A stretch of DNA of 64,000 nt from an uncultured Endozoicomonas sp. (GCF_947495845.1 NZ_CANMAO010000004.1:1-64000); one strand, 5' to 3'; shown: positions 20,211 through 30,058, counted from the stretch's first letter. Program-made: numbers and translations. The notes: generated by a model not told the origin, from the letters alone.

Positions 20211-20457
20211 CAAGACAAAAGAGCCATTTTTTGAACTTTCCACGTCAAAACCTATCTACTGTCACTTACTCAAGATAATCGCAGTGAACAGGCAGTAGAT
20301 CACTTTCTCTACATTGTTTTATCAAATATTGAGTTAAAGCCTGAAGCAACGCGCTGATCACCACTTTGAATAGTGTGCGATCGTTGTGTTTGCCATGGTT
20401 GGCAAAACGAAGCATCAACAGCCCCTGGCAGATCTTTCATATAAGGACAAAATCTAC

Positions 20458-20814
20458 ATGACTAGTGACCACGCTCTTCAATGCTGCCCCCCTTTGCCTC
20501 CTTTCCCGCCCCGAAAAGAGGTACTGGAATATATGTTATTGGGGGGAGCTGTCAACGCACTGGGAAATGCCGGGTTATATACCGTTACCACCAACGCCTT
20601 TGGTGGTCAGTTTTCAGTGGGGCATCTGGCTAAACCCATGATCGAAGGATTCCTGACAGGTGCAACGTTAACCAACCTTGCCGTGACGTACCCAAAGAGT
20701 ATTTACTACGCTTATTGCCTTGCAGAAAGTGCAGTTAGAATCATTCCAAGTGAGGAGTGTGGTGGTTATATGATCTATTCGAGCCGTAATACTGCTTCTA
20801 CGACACCGGTCTGA
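20458..20814 (+). CDS. Hypothetical protein (118 aa), Pro- and Gly-rich
   Basis: Not recognised. The product begins with MTSDHALQCCPPLPPFPPRK, a Cys-Cys and proline-rich head, followed by a Gly/Ala-rich, weakly hydrophobic middle (LLGGAVNALGNAGLYTVTTN ... GFLTGATLTNLAV) that could form two membrane-interacting helices. ATG at 20458 is preferred because AAGGACA lies upstream; starts at 20386 (GTG) and 20395 (ATG) have none. A stem-loop (CCATTC-CATGG/CCATG-GAATGG, about 20843-20868) follows the stop. It may be a lineage-specific small protein or effector. Confidence 0.5.
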   Translation: MTSDHALQCCPPLPPFPPRKEVLEYMLLGGAVNALGNAGLYTVTTNAFGGQFSVGHLAKPMIEGFLTGATLTNLAVTYPKSIYYAYCLAESAVRIIPSEECGGYMIYSSRNTASTTPV

Positions 20815-20885
20815 TAACATACTATTGAAATACAAAGGTCACCATTCCCATGGAGAACCATGAGAATGGAGGACAAGTGGAGCAA

Positions 20886-22193
20886 TCAGATTACTTCAAA
20901 TAGAAAGTGATTTTTCTTACCCAGCTTCACCAGGAAGAAGCGGCCGTACATGGCTTTTTCTGCAGCAAAGCATTCTGGCAGATTCATGTTATCTGCCGCG
21001 CCGCGAGCCTGACCATTGAAGAATACTGCATTGTTACCAAGGGCATCCTTCACCTGTTTGCCTGATTTCACCATGCCAACATCGGCGAACAGTTGCGTCA
21101 TGGCTTTTTCTGCCAAACCTTCTCGCTCGATGGTAGCGCTTGGCAGACCATCCTGCTTCAGCTGTTCCATATCCGCCTCAGACAAGCTAGAGATATCTCC
21201 GGAGAATAGCGCTTCGGTTATACGAATTGCGGCTTGTAAACCGTCCTCACCGTGCACCAGACGTGTGGCTTCACGGGCAAGAATCTGCTGGGCTTCAGGG
21301 CGTCCCTGACGTTCAGCATCGGCTTTCTCGATCGCATCAATCTCTTCCATGGACAGGAAGGTAAAGAACTTCAGGAAGCGATACACATCGGCATCTGCCG
21401 TGTTCATCCAGAACTGGTAGAACGCATATTGGGAAGTTTTGCTCGGATCCAGCCAGATCGCACCACCTTCGGTTTTACCAAACTTGGTGCCATCGGATTT
21501 GGTGATCAGCGGTACCGTTAAACCAAAGGTTCGAGCTTTGTTCTGACGACGGGCCAGATCAATACCACCAACAATATTGCCCCACTGATCGCTACCACCG
21601 ACCTGGAGGGTACAATCGTGACGACGATTCAACTCGGCAAAGTCCATTCCCTGCAGCAACGCGTAGGAGAATTCGGTGAAAGAAATACCGGCACCTTCAC
21701 GGTTCAGACGCTGCTGAACGGATTCTTTGTTGATCATGGCGTTGACCGAGAAGTGCTTGCCAATGTCCCGGAGGAAATCGAGGACATTCAGTTCTGCCGT
21801 CCAATCCAGATTGTTGGCGACAATGGCAGAGTTATCACCACAGTCAAAATCGATAAACTGGCTGACTTGGCCTTTGATTTTCTCGACCCAGCTAGAAACC
21901 ACGTCTGGCGTATTCAACTGACGCTCAGCGGCTTTAAAACTCGGATCACCAATCAAACCAGTAGCACCACCCACCAGCGCGATAGGCTTGTGACCAGCTT
22001 CCTGAAAACGTTTAAGTACCAACAAAGGCACCAGATGACCAAGATGAAGGCTGTCTGCAGTGGGGTCAAAGCCACAATAAAGCACCCGTGGCTGTTCACT
22101 GAGATGTGCATCCAGTTCTTCAACCGCAGTGGTCTGCGCGATCAACTGGCGGGCTTGCAAATCATTAAGCAACGGGTTCTGACTATCGGACAT
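20886..22193 (-). CDS. tyrS: Tyrosine--tRNA ligase
   Basis: Charges tRNA-Tyr. The class I motifs are HLGH (HIGH) in [12 protein letters not shown] and KFGKTE (KMSKS-like) in [15 protein letters not shown], with GGSDQWGNI binding tyrosine and a C-terminal S4-like domain ([11 protein letters not shown]). The ATG at 22193 has AGGAAAAG just upstream; a GTG five codons earlier is less likely. This is the long TyrS subtype. It is divergent from the M23 peptidase gene, as in Pseudomonas. Confidence 0.96.
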   Translation of the reverse strand: MSDSQNPLLNDLQARQLIAQTTAVEELDAHLSEQPRVLYCGFDPTADSLHLGHLVPLLVLKRFQEAGHKPIALVGGATGLIGDPSFKAAERQLNTPDVVSSWVEKIKGQVSQFIDFDCGDNSAIVANNLDWTAELNVLDFLRDIGKHFSVNAMINKESVQQRLNREGAGISFTEFSYALLQGMDFAELNRRHDCTLQVGGSDQWGNIVGGIDLARRQNKARTFGLTVPLITKSDGTKFGKTEGGAIWLDPSKTSQYAFYQFWMNTADADVYRFLKFFTFLSMEEIDAIEKADAERQGRPEAQQILAREATRLVHGEDGLQAAIRITEALFSGDISSLSEADMEQLKQDGLPSATIEREGLAEKAMTQLFADVGMVKSGKQVKDALGNNAVFFNGQARGAADNMNLPECFAAEKAMYGRFFLVKLGKKNHFLFEVI

Positions 22194-22663
22194 GAGCTTT
22201 TCCTGCACACAATCAATGGTTCAACGTTCAACCTTTAGCTATCGCTGAACACTTAAAATCAAGCCGCTCAAAATACAACAAAACGCCTCAAGAACAAATG
22301 CCTGCTCAGCAATATTGGAAAAGAAGTAAGAAAAAGAAAAGGGAAAGAAGACCCTTTTTGGCAGATAATTCGTGATAAGGCCAGAGTAAACCCAGAGTAA
22401 ACATAGTGTAATGGTCGTCATCCGTGTTCTCAGATACTTTTATGATGTGACCCACGATGTGAAATTGATCACACCTTCTGGCACTAGATGAAGGAGAATC
22501 AGTAACTTTTCAGACATTTAGATCAAAAAATGATCTGGATCAGCATTTAACGAAGCTATTCTGACAGATCTTTATGTATATATGACTTCTGAGTTTTTTT
22601 ATCGTTATAATTTGAATATGTACCATTAGATTTTGCATATTAAACACAGCGTTAACACCTTTA
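22194..22663. other. Divergent promoter region tyrS / M23 peptidase
   Basis: About 470 A+T-rich bases. The only structured sites seen are the palindrome AGATCA-N5-TGATCT at 22520-22536, a candidate operator, and a TGTGA-rich stretch near 22445-22475. No gene is supported here. Confidence 0.4.
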
Positions 22664-24076
22664 ATGAATAAAGCCATCCTTAGAGGCGCTACTCGAACGA
22701 ACAAGCGCCTGAAACAGTTTCCCAAGCGACACTTGCTACTGGCAAGTTCCGTCGCAATTGGGGTCATGGGAATGATGGCTCTGCTGCCTTCTTCAGATGT
22801 TGAAGCGAAGCGTTCCGAAATTCCGATGACCATCGACGGTGTCGAGCCCTCTGCTGACACTAACCTGCTCACCCCTGGTGATCCATCAAACACCCCGTTC
22901 CTGACCAGCAAAGAAGACAACAAGGCTCAGGAAGAAGCGAAAGCGCTGGCACAAGCAGCCTACGATCTGGAAAAACAACTGGGTCAATGGCACAACGTCA
23001 CGATCAAAAGTGGCGATAGCGTGGCTGCCCTTTTCTCTAAGCAAGGTCTAAGCCCCACTGTTGTTTATCAGGTGGCGAGCACACCAGAATACGGTGACCT
23101 GCTGGCACGAATCCGCCCGGGGCAAAGCCTGGACTTTCGTATCAACGATCAGGGCATACTGACCCAACTGAGATATGTGCAATCCAAACTGGACAGCATC
23201 TTCTTCACAAAAGGTGATGAGGGTTATCAGGCCGAGTTGGTATCGCTGTCTCCTGAAGTTCGCCCAACTTACGCCAGCGGAACTATCGAAAGCTCTCTAT
23301 TTATTGCCAGTCAGAAAGCCGGTTTATCCGACAATCTGACCATGGAACTGGCCGGTATTTTTGGCTGGGATATCGATTTTGTACTCGACATCCGCAGTGG
23401 CGATTCTTTTAACCTGATTTACGAAGAGAAGTATCTGGATGGAGACAAACTGGGCGACGGTAACATTCTAGTTGCCAGCTTCACTAATCAGGGCACCACC
23501 TACACCGCCATTCGCTATACCGACAGCAACGGCGACTCGGGTTACTACACCCCGGATGGCAATAGTATGAGAAAAGCCTTCCTGCGAACGCCGGTTGATT
23601 TCACCCGCATCAGTTCCCGGTTCAACCCAAACCGGCTGCACCCGGTCTTCAAAACCAAGAGGCCTCATCGCGGTGTTGATTATGCAGCACCAACCAATAC
23701 CCCAATCAAAGCTGCAGGCGATGGACGGGTAAAATTCTCCGGCCGTCAGAATGGTTATGGCAACGTCGTCTTTCTGGAACACCCCAACAATATTGTCACA
23801 GTCTATGCCCATGCGAATAAGCTGGCGGGATTGAAAAAAGGGCAAAAAGTGCGTCAGGGCCAAATCGTTGCTTATGTCGGTCAAACTGGCTGGGCAACCG
23901 GGCCTCACTTACATTATGAGTTCCGGGTCAATGGCGTCCATCGTAACCCCATGACTGTTAAGCTGCCTGATGCAGCGCCGATTGACAGTAAAGAGATGGC
24001 CAGCTTCAAGAAAGTGTCTGAGCGCATGGTTGCGCGGCTTGATAAGCAAACCGAAACACTGGTGGCTACCCAATAA
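22664..24076 (+). CDS. Membrane-anchored M23 peptidoglycan DD-metalloendopeptidase (MepM-like)
   Basis: A 470-residue cell-wall hydrolase cutting D-Ala-mDAP cross-links. An N-terminal anchor (HLLLASSVAIGVMGMMALL) is followed by an OapA/LysM-like module (IKSGDSVAALFSKQGLSPTVVYQV, about 105-135) and a Peptidase_M23 domain with zinc motifs HRGVDYAAP and HLHYEF. The order tyrS-mepM-like-anmK-erpA is conserved in Pseudomonadales and joins murein cutting to recycling of anhydroMurNAc by AnmK, whose start is 8 bases downstream. Confidence 0.92.
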   Translation: MNKAILRGATRTNKRLKQFPKRHLLLASSVAIGVMGMMALLPSSDVEAKRSEIPMTIDGVEPSADTNLLTPGDPSNTPFLTSKEDNKAQEEAKALAQAAYDLEKQLGQWHNVTIKSGDSVAALFSKQGLSPTVVYQVASTPEYGDLLARIRPGQSLDFRINDQGILTQLRYVQSKLDSIFFTKGDEGYQAELVSLSPEVRPTYASGTIESSLFIASQKAGLSDNLTMELAGIFGWDIDFVLDIRSGDSFNLIYEEKYLDGDKLGDGNILVASFTNQGTTYTAIRYTDSNGDSGYYTPDGNSMRKAFLRTPVDFTRISSRFNPNRLHPVFKTKRPHRGVDYAAPTNTPIKAAGDGRVKFSGRQNGYGNVVFLEHPNNIVTVYAHANKLAGLKKGQKVRQGQIVAYVGQTGWATGPHLHYEFRVNGVHRNPMTVKLPDAAPIDSKEMASFKKVSERMVARLDKQTETLVATQ

Positions 24077-24084
24077 GGAAAACC

Positions 24085-25182
24085 ATGCCAGATATTTATG
24101 TAGGTCTTATGTCGGGTACCAGCCTCGATGCCATGGATGCCGTTGCTGTTGAATTCGATAAAGACCACCCCAGAGTTCTGGCAACTCACTCCTTGCCATG
24201 GCCAACAGAGCTGCGGGCTAAAATCCAACAGCTTTGTCAACCTGGTGATGATGAAATACGCTTGATGGCAGAAGTTGACCCGGCCATTGCCCGGGTCGCT
24301 GCTGATGCCGTCAACGCTCTCCTCAATAAAGCCTCGTTAAAACCTGATCAAATCCAAGCCATTGGCAGCCATGGGCAAACCATCCGGCACATGCCAGAAC
24401 TCGGTTACACCCTGCAAATTGGCGATCCGAACCTGTTAGCAGAACTGACAAACATCACGGTAGTTGGTGATTTTCGTCGTCGAGATATGGCCGCTGGCGG
24501 TCAGGGTGCACCTTTAGTGCCCGCTTTTCACCATGCTATTTTCACCAGCGACAGCGATCGGGTGGTGGTTAATATAGGCGGCATCAGTAATGTATCCATT
24601 CTTCCTGCCGGCAGCCGTCAGGTAAGCGGTTTTGATACTGGCCCCGGAAATCTGCTAATGGATTATTGGTGCCAAAAGCATTGGCAAACACCTTTTGACG
24701 AGGGTGGTCGACATGCAGCAAAAGCAATGTTTAACCCGGAGCTCTTGGCAGCGTTACTGAGCGACCCTTTTTTCCATCAGGCTCCACCTAAAAGCACTGG
24801 GCGTGAGCTGTTTAATCCGAACTGGCTTGAATCCCGATTAAACGACTTTAGTCATTTATCCCCGGAAGTGATTCAGGCCACTCTGTGCAGCCTGACAGCA
24901 AGCTGCATCGCAGACGCCATTAAACAATACGCGCCAGACACCACAGAACTCTTCACCTGCGGTGGCGGAGCCTTCAACCTTACATTGATGGCTATGCTTC
25001 AGGAGCTGCTTCCAAACGTAGTCATAAACTCCACCAATGCCCTGGGCGTTGATCCACAATGGGTTGAAGCCATTGCCTTTGCATGGCTGGCAAAGCAGCG
25101 TATTCTTAACTTGCCAGGCAACCTTCCTGAAGTCACTGGAGCCAACAACCTTCGGGTTCTTGGTGGTGTTTATCCTGCCTGA
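24085..25182 (+). CDS. anmK: Anhydro-N-acetylmuramic acid kinase
   Basis: Phosphorylates 1,6-anhydroMurNAc released during murein turnover, returning it to the recycling pathway as MurNAc-6-P. Family motifs: GLMSGTSLDAMDAV at the N-terminus, GSHGQTIRH, NIGGISN, FDTGPGNLLMD and CGGGAFN. The length (365) is typical. It is almost contiguous with the upstream M23 peptidase gene, so co-transcription is likely. Confidence 0.95.
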   Translation: MPDIYVGLMSGTSLDAMDAVAVEFDKDHPRVLATHSLPWPTELRAKIQQLCQPGDDEIRLMAEVDPAIARVAADAVNALLNKASLKPDQIQAIGSHGQTIRHMPELGYTLQIGDPNLLAELTNITVVGDFRRRDMAAGGQGAPLVPAFHHAIFTSDSDRVVVNIGGISNVSILPAGSRQVSGFDTGPGNLLMDYWCQKHWQTPFDEGGRHAAKAMFNPELLAALLSDPFFHQAPPKSTGRELFNPNWLESRLNDFSHLSPEVIQATLCSLTASCIADAIKQYAPDTTELFTCGGGAFNLTLMAMLQELLPNVVINSTNALGVDPQWVEAIAFAWLAKQRILNLPGNLPEVTGANNLRVLGGVYPA

Positions 25183-25255
25183 CGCTCCATCCCCATTTAA
25201 CTATACTGGCAATACACGACACCTTTCTAAAGTTTCAGTCTGCAGGTAACCCTCC

Positions 25256-26194
25256 ATGAACATGAATAAAATCGGCGTTATAGGCACAGGCTTTGTGGGT
25301 ATGGCCGCCGCCTACTCTCTCTTCCAACAAAAACTGGCCAACGAAATTGTTCTTGTGGATAAAAATGAAGGCCGCGCCCGTGGAGAAGCATTGGATCTGA
25401 TGCACGGTCAGCCTTTGGTCGGGCGCTGCGAAGTCAGTGCTGGCGATTACTCCAGCCTGAAAGGTGCCGGTATTATTGTGATTTGTGCGGGCGTTGGCCA
25501 ATCAAGCCCGGATGAAAGTCGCTTGGAGCTACTCCAACGAAACATCAAAGTTTTTGAGAGTATCGCAAAAGAGCTGGACCACCATGCGCCAGAGGCCATG
25601 CTGCTGATTGCCAGTAATCCGGTGGATATTCTTACCCACGCGATGCAGGACTTAAGTCAGCGGCCAAATAATCTGGTCATTGGTACGGGTACGTTGTTGG
25701 ACACTTCTCGCTTTCGCACGCTGCTTTCCTCCCACTACCACGTATCGCCTCAGTCGGTGCATGCCTATATTCTTGGCGAACATGGCGATTCAGAAATTCC
25801 GGTCTGGAGTTCTGCCCATGTTGCCGGCCTTGGCATCAGAGGCAACACCATCAACGGAGTAGACTATAACCCGCAGGCTCTGGCTGAGATTGCCTCCCAG
25901 GTTAAAACCGCCGCCTACGACATCATTGCCAACAAAGGTTACACCAACTGGGCAATTGGCCTTGTGATCGCCAATATCATCCGCACTGTGCGGAACAATC
26001 AACGTGCAGTTCTACCGGTAACGGTTCGCCTGAATGGAGAATACGGTATCGAGGACGTCTGCCTGAGCCTGCCAACGATTATCGGCAGCGATGGCGTGGA
26101 AAGCACCATCACACCAACGTTGGACGATGATGAATTGGCGGGTATTCAAGAGTCTGCCAGTACATTGAAAGCATCAATGGCGAAGCTGGTTTAA
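25256..26194 (+). CDS. ldh: L-lactate dehydrogenase (NAD-dependent LDH/MDH superfamily)
   Basis: Interconverts pyruvate and L-lactate with NADH. The Rossmann start GVIGTGFVG (residues 7-15), the specificity loop GVGQSSPDESR with Gln at the position that distinguishes LDH from malate dehydrogenase (Arg), the substrate-binding GTGTLLDTSRFR and the catalytic GEHGDSEIPVWS are all present. The 312-residue length is normal. It interrupts the usual anmK-erpA neighbourhood. Confidence 0.88.
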   Translation: MNMNKIGVIGTGFVGMAAAYSLFQQKLANEIVLVDKNEGRARGEALDLMHGQPLVGRCEVSAGDYSSLKGAGIIVICAGVGQSSPDESRLELLQRNIKVFESIAKELDHHAPEAMLLIASNPVDILTHAMQDLSQRPNNLVIGTGTLLDTSRFRTLLSSHYHVSPQSVHAYILGEHGDSEIPVWSSAHVAGLGIRGNTINGVDYNPQALAEIASQVKTAAYDIIANKGYTNWAIGLVIANIIRTVRNNQRAVLPVTVRLNGEYGIEDVCLSLPTIIGSDGVESTITPTLDDDELAGIQESASTLKASMAKLV

Positions 26195-26201
26195 TACCCA
26201 T

Positions 26202-26234
26202 AAAAAAAAGGCCTGATGAAAAATCAGACCTTTT
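26202..26234. terminator. Bidirectional terminator between ldh and erpA
   Basis: AAAGGCCTGA at 26207-26216 pairs with TCAGACCTTT at 26224-26233. Eight A's on the left give a T-run for the minus-strand erpA, and TTTTAC follows for ldh. Confidence 0.75.
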
Positions 26235-26253
26235 ACATTATTCGCCCCCAAGG

Positions 26254-26607
26254 CTAGATCGAAAAAGACGACCCACAACCGCAGGTGGCTTTGGCATTCG
26301 GGTTTTTCACCATAAATCGGGAACCTTCCAGCCCTTCTTCATAATCCACCTCAGCGCCCACCAGATACTGATAGCTCAACGAGTCAATCACCACCGGAGC
26401 GCCATCTCTGAGAATTAAGGTGTCATCATCCGCCATTTGATTATCAAAGGTAAAACCATACTGAAAACCAGAGCAGCCACCGCCGGTGACGTACACCCGC
26501 AGCCGCTGGTTTTCATCAGTTTCATCCGCCAGCAGCTCACAAACCCGCTTGGCCGCAGCGGCTGTAACACTGATTGGATCAGGCATCACTGTTTCTACTA
26601 CGCTCAT
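26254..26607 (-). CDS. erpA: Iron-sulfur cluster insertion protein ErpA
   Basis: A-type Fe-S carrier delivering clusters to apo-proteins such as IspG/IspH. The 117-residue protein has the three cluster-ligating cysteines at 45 ([11 protein letters not shown]), 109 and 111 ([11 protein letters not shown]). The start at 26607 has GGGAGGG just upstream; the longer frame to 26640 is not family-like. Upstream is a family B inverted-repeat element. Confidence 0.94.
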   Translation of the reverse strand: MSVVETVMPDPISVTAAAAKRVCELLADETDENQRLRVYVTGGGCSGFQYGFTFDNQMADDDTLILRDGAPVVIDSLSYQYLVGAEVDYEEGLEGSRFMVKNPNAKATCGCGSSFSI

Positions 26608-26632
26608 TGACCCTCCCGCGCCGCCGCAAATT

Positions 26633-26774
26633 ATACCCACCGCCTTTCAAGTTGCTACATTGTTGTCAGCGTTCGCTCACCCCGATCACCTACTACTTGT
26701 AGGCTCACGGGACCCGAGGGCCTAAAGGCTTCGCTCTCTTGTCGCCTAGTAGCAACTTGAAATCCAATGGGTAT
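26633..26774. repeat. Family B inverted-repeat element, copy 2
   Basis: The 142-base element runs from ATACCC to GGGTAT with arms CCTTTCAAGTTGCTAC and GTAGCAACTTGAAATCC. It shares the centre CGCTCACCCCGATCACCTACTA with copy 3 at 45072-45197 and carries a small internal insertion (CCCGAGGGCCTAAAGG) absent from copy 3. Confidence 0.88.
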
Positions 26775-26885
26775 ATTAAGTCCAGCAGCCCGTTAATTCC
26801 TCATCTGGCGGACATTATCAAAGTAACCGACTATTTTAGTCAACTACCAATCACTACTCATCAACCTTCAGTCTCACTCTCAACG

Positions 26886-27329
26886 TCAACTATCTGCTTC
26901 AAGAGCGATATCCATTTCATGCTCGGAGCTTTGAGTATTTTCCAGCAACTGAGGCCCTGCAAAACCACCATTCGGGTGATACTCAAGGCTACCGTTCACT
27001 TGAGAACCCTTGGTCATTTCAATCACACTGTAGAACACATTACCCGTGATCACAGCGCGGGATGCCAGTTCCAGATGCTCCTCAGCAAATACATTGCCGC
27101 GGACATGGCCATCAATCACCACACGCTGGGCACGGATATCACCTTCAATCGCTGCACTGTGAGCGATGGTAAGAATACCGTGCTCCGCAGAGATATTACC
27201 TTTCACCCGGCCTTCGATATGTACGGTGCCAGAGAAGTTGATATCACCTGTAATAGCGGTTTCAGCAGATATCAGAGTCGTGCTGCCACTTTTTACATTA
27301 CTAACCGTTTCTTTGCTCTTGCTGAACAT
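26886..27329 (-). CDS. Bactofilin (polymer-forming cytoskeletal protein)
   Basis: A 147-residue protein with the bactofilin beta-helix of repeated short strands: ISAETAITGDINFSGTVHIEG, VKGNISAEHGILTIAHSAAI, GDIRAQRVVIDGHVRGNVFA. These proteins self-polymerise without nucleotide and organise local cell-wall activity. It overlaps the upstream DUF6776-like gene by 29 bases and has AAGGAG before its ATG, indicating translational coupling. The neighbourhood of wall-related genes (M23 peptidase, anmK) fits. Confidence 0.92.
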   Translation of the reverse strand: MFSKSKETVSNVKSGSTTLISAETAITGDINFSGTVHIEGRVKGNISAEHGILTIAHSAAIEGDIRAQRVVIDGHVRGNVFAEEHLELASRAVITGNVFYSVIEMTKGSQVNGSLEYHPNGGFAGPQLLENTQSSEHEMDIALEADS

Positions 27330-28122
27330 CCGCTACCAGCTCCTTATCCCATTGATAAACTTGCTCAAAACTTTGTTTGATGCCGCTTGTTATTTGTACA
27401 ACAACCTTTATATCGGAAGGCTCAAACCCTTTCGGAAGCGTGAAATCCAAATAATCCCGATCTGCTGGCAATGCCTGGAAATAACGAAAACCCAATCGAG
27501 TAGAGACCTCACTGTCGCCGGCCAACTGCTGCAGGGTTAACGTCTGCTTCTTGCCATCCTTTTGACCTATCACGGTTAAAGACAGCGTACCTTTCAGAAA
27601 AGGATTACTTCTAGCCACCTGAGACACCACCAGCCGCATTCTAAAACTGCCTGTTACTTCGCCCTGTTGCAGGCTGAAATCGGCAATCCGAACACCGGTA
27701 GAAGAATCTTCTGGCGCCAGAATATTTCTAAAGAAGGAGAGCTCTTTATGCAACTGCTCCTTCTCTTCTTCCAGCTTGCGAACCATCAGCCGGACATTAT
27801 TCACAGCATCCTTGTCCATTTTTCCGGAACTTTCCAGAATGGTCAGACGCTGCTTTAATTCAACATTTTCTTCCTGAAGTGCCTCAGCCTGAAGCACCAA
27901 CAGGTCATTCTTCGCTTGAACTGCATCCAGAGTCTGATCGGCATCGCTGCCACCGTACCAGTAGGCAATCCCCCCCAGAACGGTAAACAATACCAGCAGC
28001 ACCAGACGAATCAGTCGGTCGCGTTTAGGGTCGTGTCGTACAACCTTGAGTTTGCTACTGTCGAAGTGCAAGGAAGTCCACCTTTTCAAGCTATCGAATT
28101 CTATCCAGCTATCTCGCTGCAT
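27301..28122 (-). CDS. DUF6776-like membrane protein with coiled coil
   Basis: A 273-residue protein. One N-terminal membrane segment (LIRLVLLVLFTVLGGIAYWYGG, about 40-60) is followed by a coiled coil (about 75-140, LQAEALQEENVELKQRLTILE) and a beta-rich periplasmic domain (about 150-260). This arrangement with a downstream bactofilin is common in Pseudomonas-type genomes. It probably anchors the bactofilin filament to the membrane; that is inference from the overlap and topology. No clear ribosome binding site precedes the ATG at 28122. Confidence 0.75.
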   Translation of the reverse strand: MQRDSWIEFDSLKRWTSLHFDSSKLKVVRHDPKRDRLIRLVLLVLFTVLGGIAYWYGGSDADQTLDAVQAKNDLLVLQAEALQEENVELKQRLTILESSGKMDKDAVNNVRLMVRKLEEEKEQLHKELSFFRNILAPEDSSTGVRIADFSLQQGEVTGSFRMRLVVSQVARSNPFLKGTLSLTVIGQKDGKKQTLTLQQLAGDSEVSTRLGFRYFQALPADRDYLDFTLPKGFEPSDIKVVVQITSGIKQSFEQVYQWDKELVADVQQEQRNG

Positions 28123-28284
28123 CTATTGTTTAGACGAGCATTATTATGAAAACTTTAACCGTGGCAATATACACAAGCTAAAACGACTTAACAAACAAGC
28201 TGATAGCAAATTCAATTCAGCGCATTATTCTAACCACCCGGGTTATGATAATGATCACTAAACCCTTAAAGAAATACACTCACA

Positions 28285-28905
28285 ATGTTTGATAAATGGA
28301 CGGCGCCACTGGTACAAATACCGCTCAAACAGATTGCTCTGAAAGCGGACACATTTGGCATCACTCCCAATCAGGTCACTGTCGCTGGTTTTTGCATGGG
28401 CATGCTGGCCATCCCTTTACTGGCAATGAATGCCTACTCATTGGCACTAATAGCCATTGTTATTAACCGTATTTTGGATGGGCTCGACGGCGCTCTTGCC
28501 CGGCTCAACCAGCCAACAGATGCCGGCGGGTTTCTGGATATCACCCTGGATTTTATTTTCTATTCCGGAATCGTTGTAGGTTTTGCTCTGGCCGACCCAA
28601 CGAATAATGCACTGGCAGCTTCCGTCCTGATTTTTTCATTTATGGGTACAGGTTCCAGCTTTCTGGCGTTTGCTATCATGGCTGAAAAACATCAACTTAC
28701 CGAACCACATTTTAAGCACAAATCACTTTACTATCTCGGTGGTTTGGCTGAAGGCACTGAAACCATACTCTTGTTTGTGCTTTTCTGCCTGTTCCCACAT
28801 TACTTTTCCATTTTGGCCTACAGCTTTGCGGCCATTTGCTTTTTAACCACTTTTTTACGAATCATAGGTGGCTACAAAAGCATTTCTCTCGCCGAAAACG
28901 AATGA
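28285..28905 (+). CDS. CDP-alcohol phosphatidyltransferase family protein
   Basis: A 206-residue integral membrane enzyme of phospholipid synthesis. The CDP-binding catalytic motif DGALARLNQPTDAGGFLDITLD follows the family pattern DG-x2-AR-x7/8-G-x3-D-x3-D, with about six hydrophobic segments. The alcohol acceptor is undefined; the family includes phosphatidylglycerol-phosphate and phosphatidylserine synthases. Confidence 0.9.
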   Translation: MFDKWTAPLVQIPLKQIALKADTFGITPNQVTVAGFCMGMLAIPLLAMNAYSLALIAIVINRILDGLDGALARLNQPTDAGGFLDITLDFIFYSGIVVGFALADPTNNALAASVLIFSFMGTGSSFLAFAIMAEKHQLTEPHFKHKSLYYLGGLAEGTETILLFVLFCLFPHYFSILAYSFAAICFLTTFLRIIGGYKSISLAENE

Positions 28906-29022
28906 TTGCTGGTATTAATTGAGCATGGTTTCCTAATATAATGGCGCCCGATAACAATACTCAAAAAGACAGCTGAAGCCAGAGAAGCTGAAGCTCGCAA
29001 TAAGAAAAATAGAGACAATGTC

Positions 29023-29979
29023 ATGGAAGTAGTAGTAAGACATGCCGAACAATCGGACCTCAAAGCCATTGGTGAATTATTAAGCCATCCGGAGGTCACC
29101 CGCAACACCAGTCAAATCCCTTATCGATCGCAGTCCTACTGGGATAACATGTTCGATATAAACGACAAAAACCACATACAGCTGATTGCTCATTCAGGTA
29201 ACGAAGTGGTTGGTCACCTTGGGTTAATCATTAACCAGAATCCAAGACGTAAGCACTGCGCCAGTTTCGGCATTACCGTTCGCCACAACGCCCAGGGCAA
29301 AGGCGTTGGTAAACAGTTAATGACCACGATGGTAGACCTGGCCGATAACTGGTTGAGCCTGACCCGTATAGAGCTGGATGTATATACTGACAATCATCAC
29401 GCCATCACACTTTACGAACGCTTTGGCTTCGAAGTAGAAGGCGAAAGCCGCTTTGATACCTTTCAGGATGGTAAGCTGGTGAACAGCTTCCGTATGTCCC
29501 GGATATCTCCCGATTATAAATCGGAACTATCCCATCCGCTGCCAAGCAGAATTAAAGATCAACACCTCGCCATTCGAAATTTTGACATCGCCGATACAGA
29601 GTCAGTTATCAATCTCTGGCAACAGTGCAATCTCACGGTGCCACAAAATAACCCGAAGAAAGACATTAAACGCAAAGTGGCCATAAACGACGGTTTGTTT
29701 CTAGTAGGCCTGATCAACGGTGAGATTGTTGCTTCCGTAATGGGTGGCTACGAAGGTCATAGAGGGTGGGTTAATTATCTGGCTGTTTGCCCACAGTGGC
29801 AGAGAAACGGTTTTGGCAGAGAACTGATGGCCGATCTGGAAAAACGCCTTATCGCCATGGACTGTCCAAAAATCAACTTGCAGGTACGAACGTCAAATCA
29901 GCAAGTGATCGCATTTTATCATTCTCTAGGTTATAAAACCGATCGGGTAACCAGTCTAGGAAAGCGGCTCATTGATTGA
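29023..29979 (+). CDS. Double GNAT acetyltransferase (RimI-like + YpeA-like)
   Basis: A 318-residue protein with two complete GNAT folds. The first (residues 1-160) has acetyl-CoA motif QGKGVGKQL at 91-99 and the segment ELDVYTDNHHAITLYERFGF of ribosomal-protein-type N-acetyltransferases (YhhY-like). The second (about 182-318) has QRNGFGREL at 260-268 and NLQVRTSNQQVIAFYHSLGY, the YpeA type. Either may be active; substrates are unknown. Fusion by gene joining is implied by the two self-standing families. No frameshift or stop separates them. Confidence 0.85.
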   Translation: MEVVVRHAEQSDLKAIGELLSHPEVTRNTSQIPYRSQSYWDNMFDINDKNHIQLIAHSGNEVVGHLGLIINQNPRRKHCASFGITVRHNAQGKGVGKQLMTTMVDLADNWLSLTRIELDVYTDNHHAITLYERFGFEVEGESRFDTFQDGKLVNSFRMSRISPDYKSELSHPLPSRIKDQHLAIRNFDIADTESVINLWQQCNLTVPQNNPKKDIKRKVAINDGLFLVGLINGEIVASVMGGYEGHRGWVNYLAVCPQWQRNGFGRELMADLEKRLIAMDCPKINLQVRTSNQQVIAFYHSLGYKTDRVTSLGKRLID

Positions 29980-30058
29980 GCCGCACCTCATTGTTAGTAA
30001 TATACCAGCATGCAAAGATCCTTAGCTGGTATATTGTGCTCAAGACTTACGCATCCCC

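Noticed and set aside
26739-27380. Plus-strand frame of about 213 codons
   Set aside because: It is the antisense shadow of the bactofilin and the coiled-coil gene, whose proteins have clear families.
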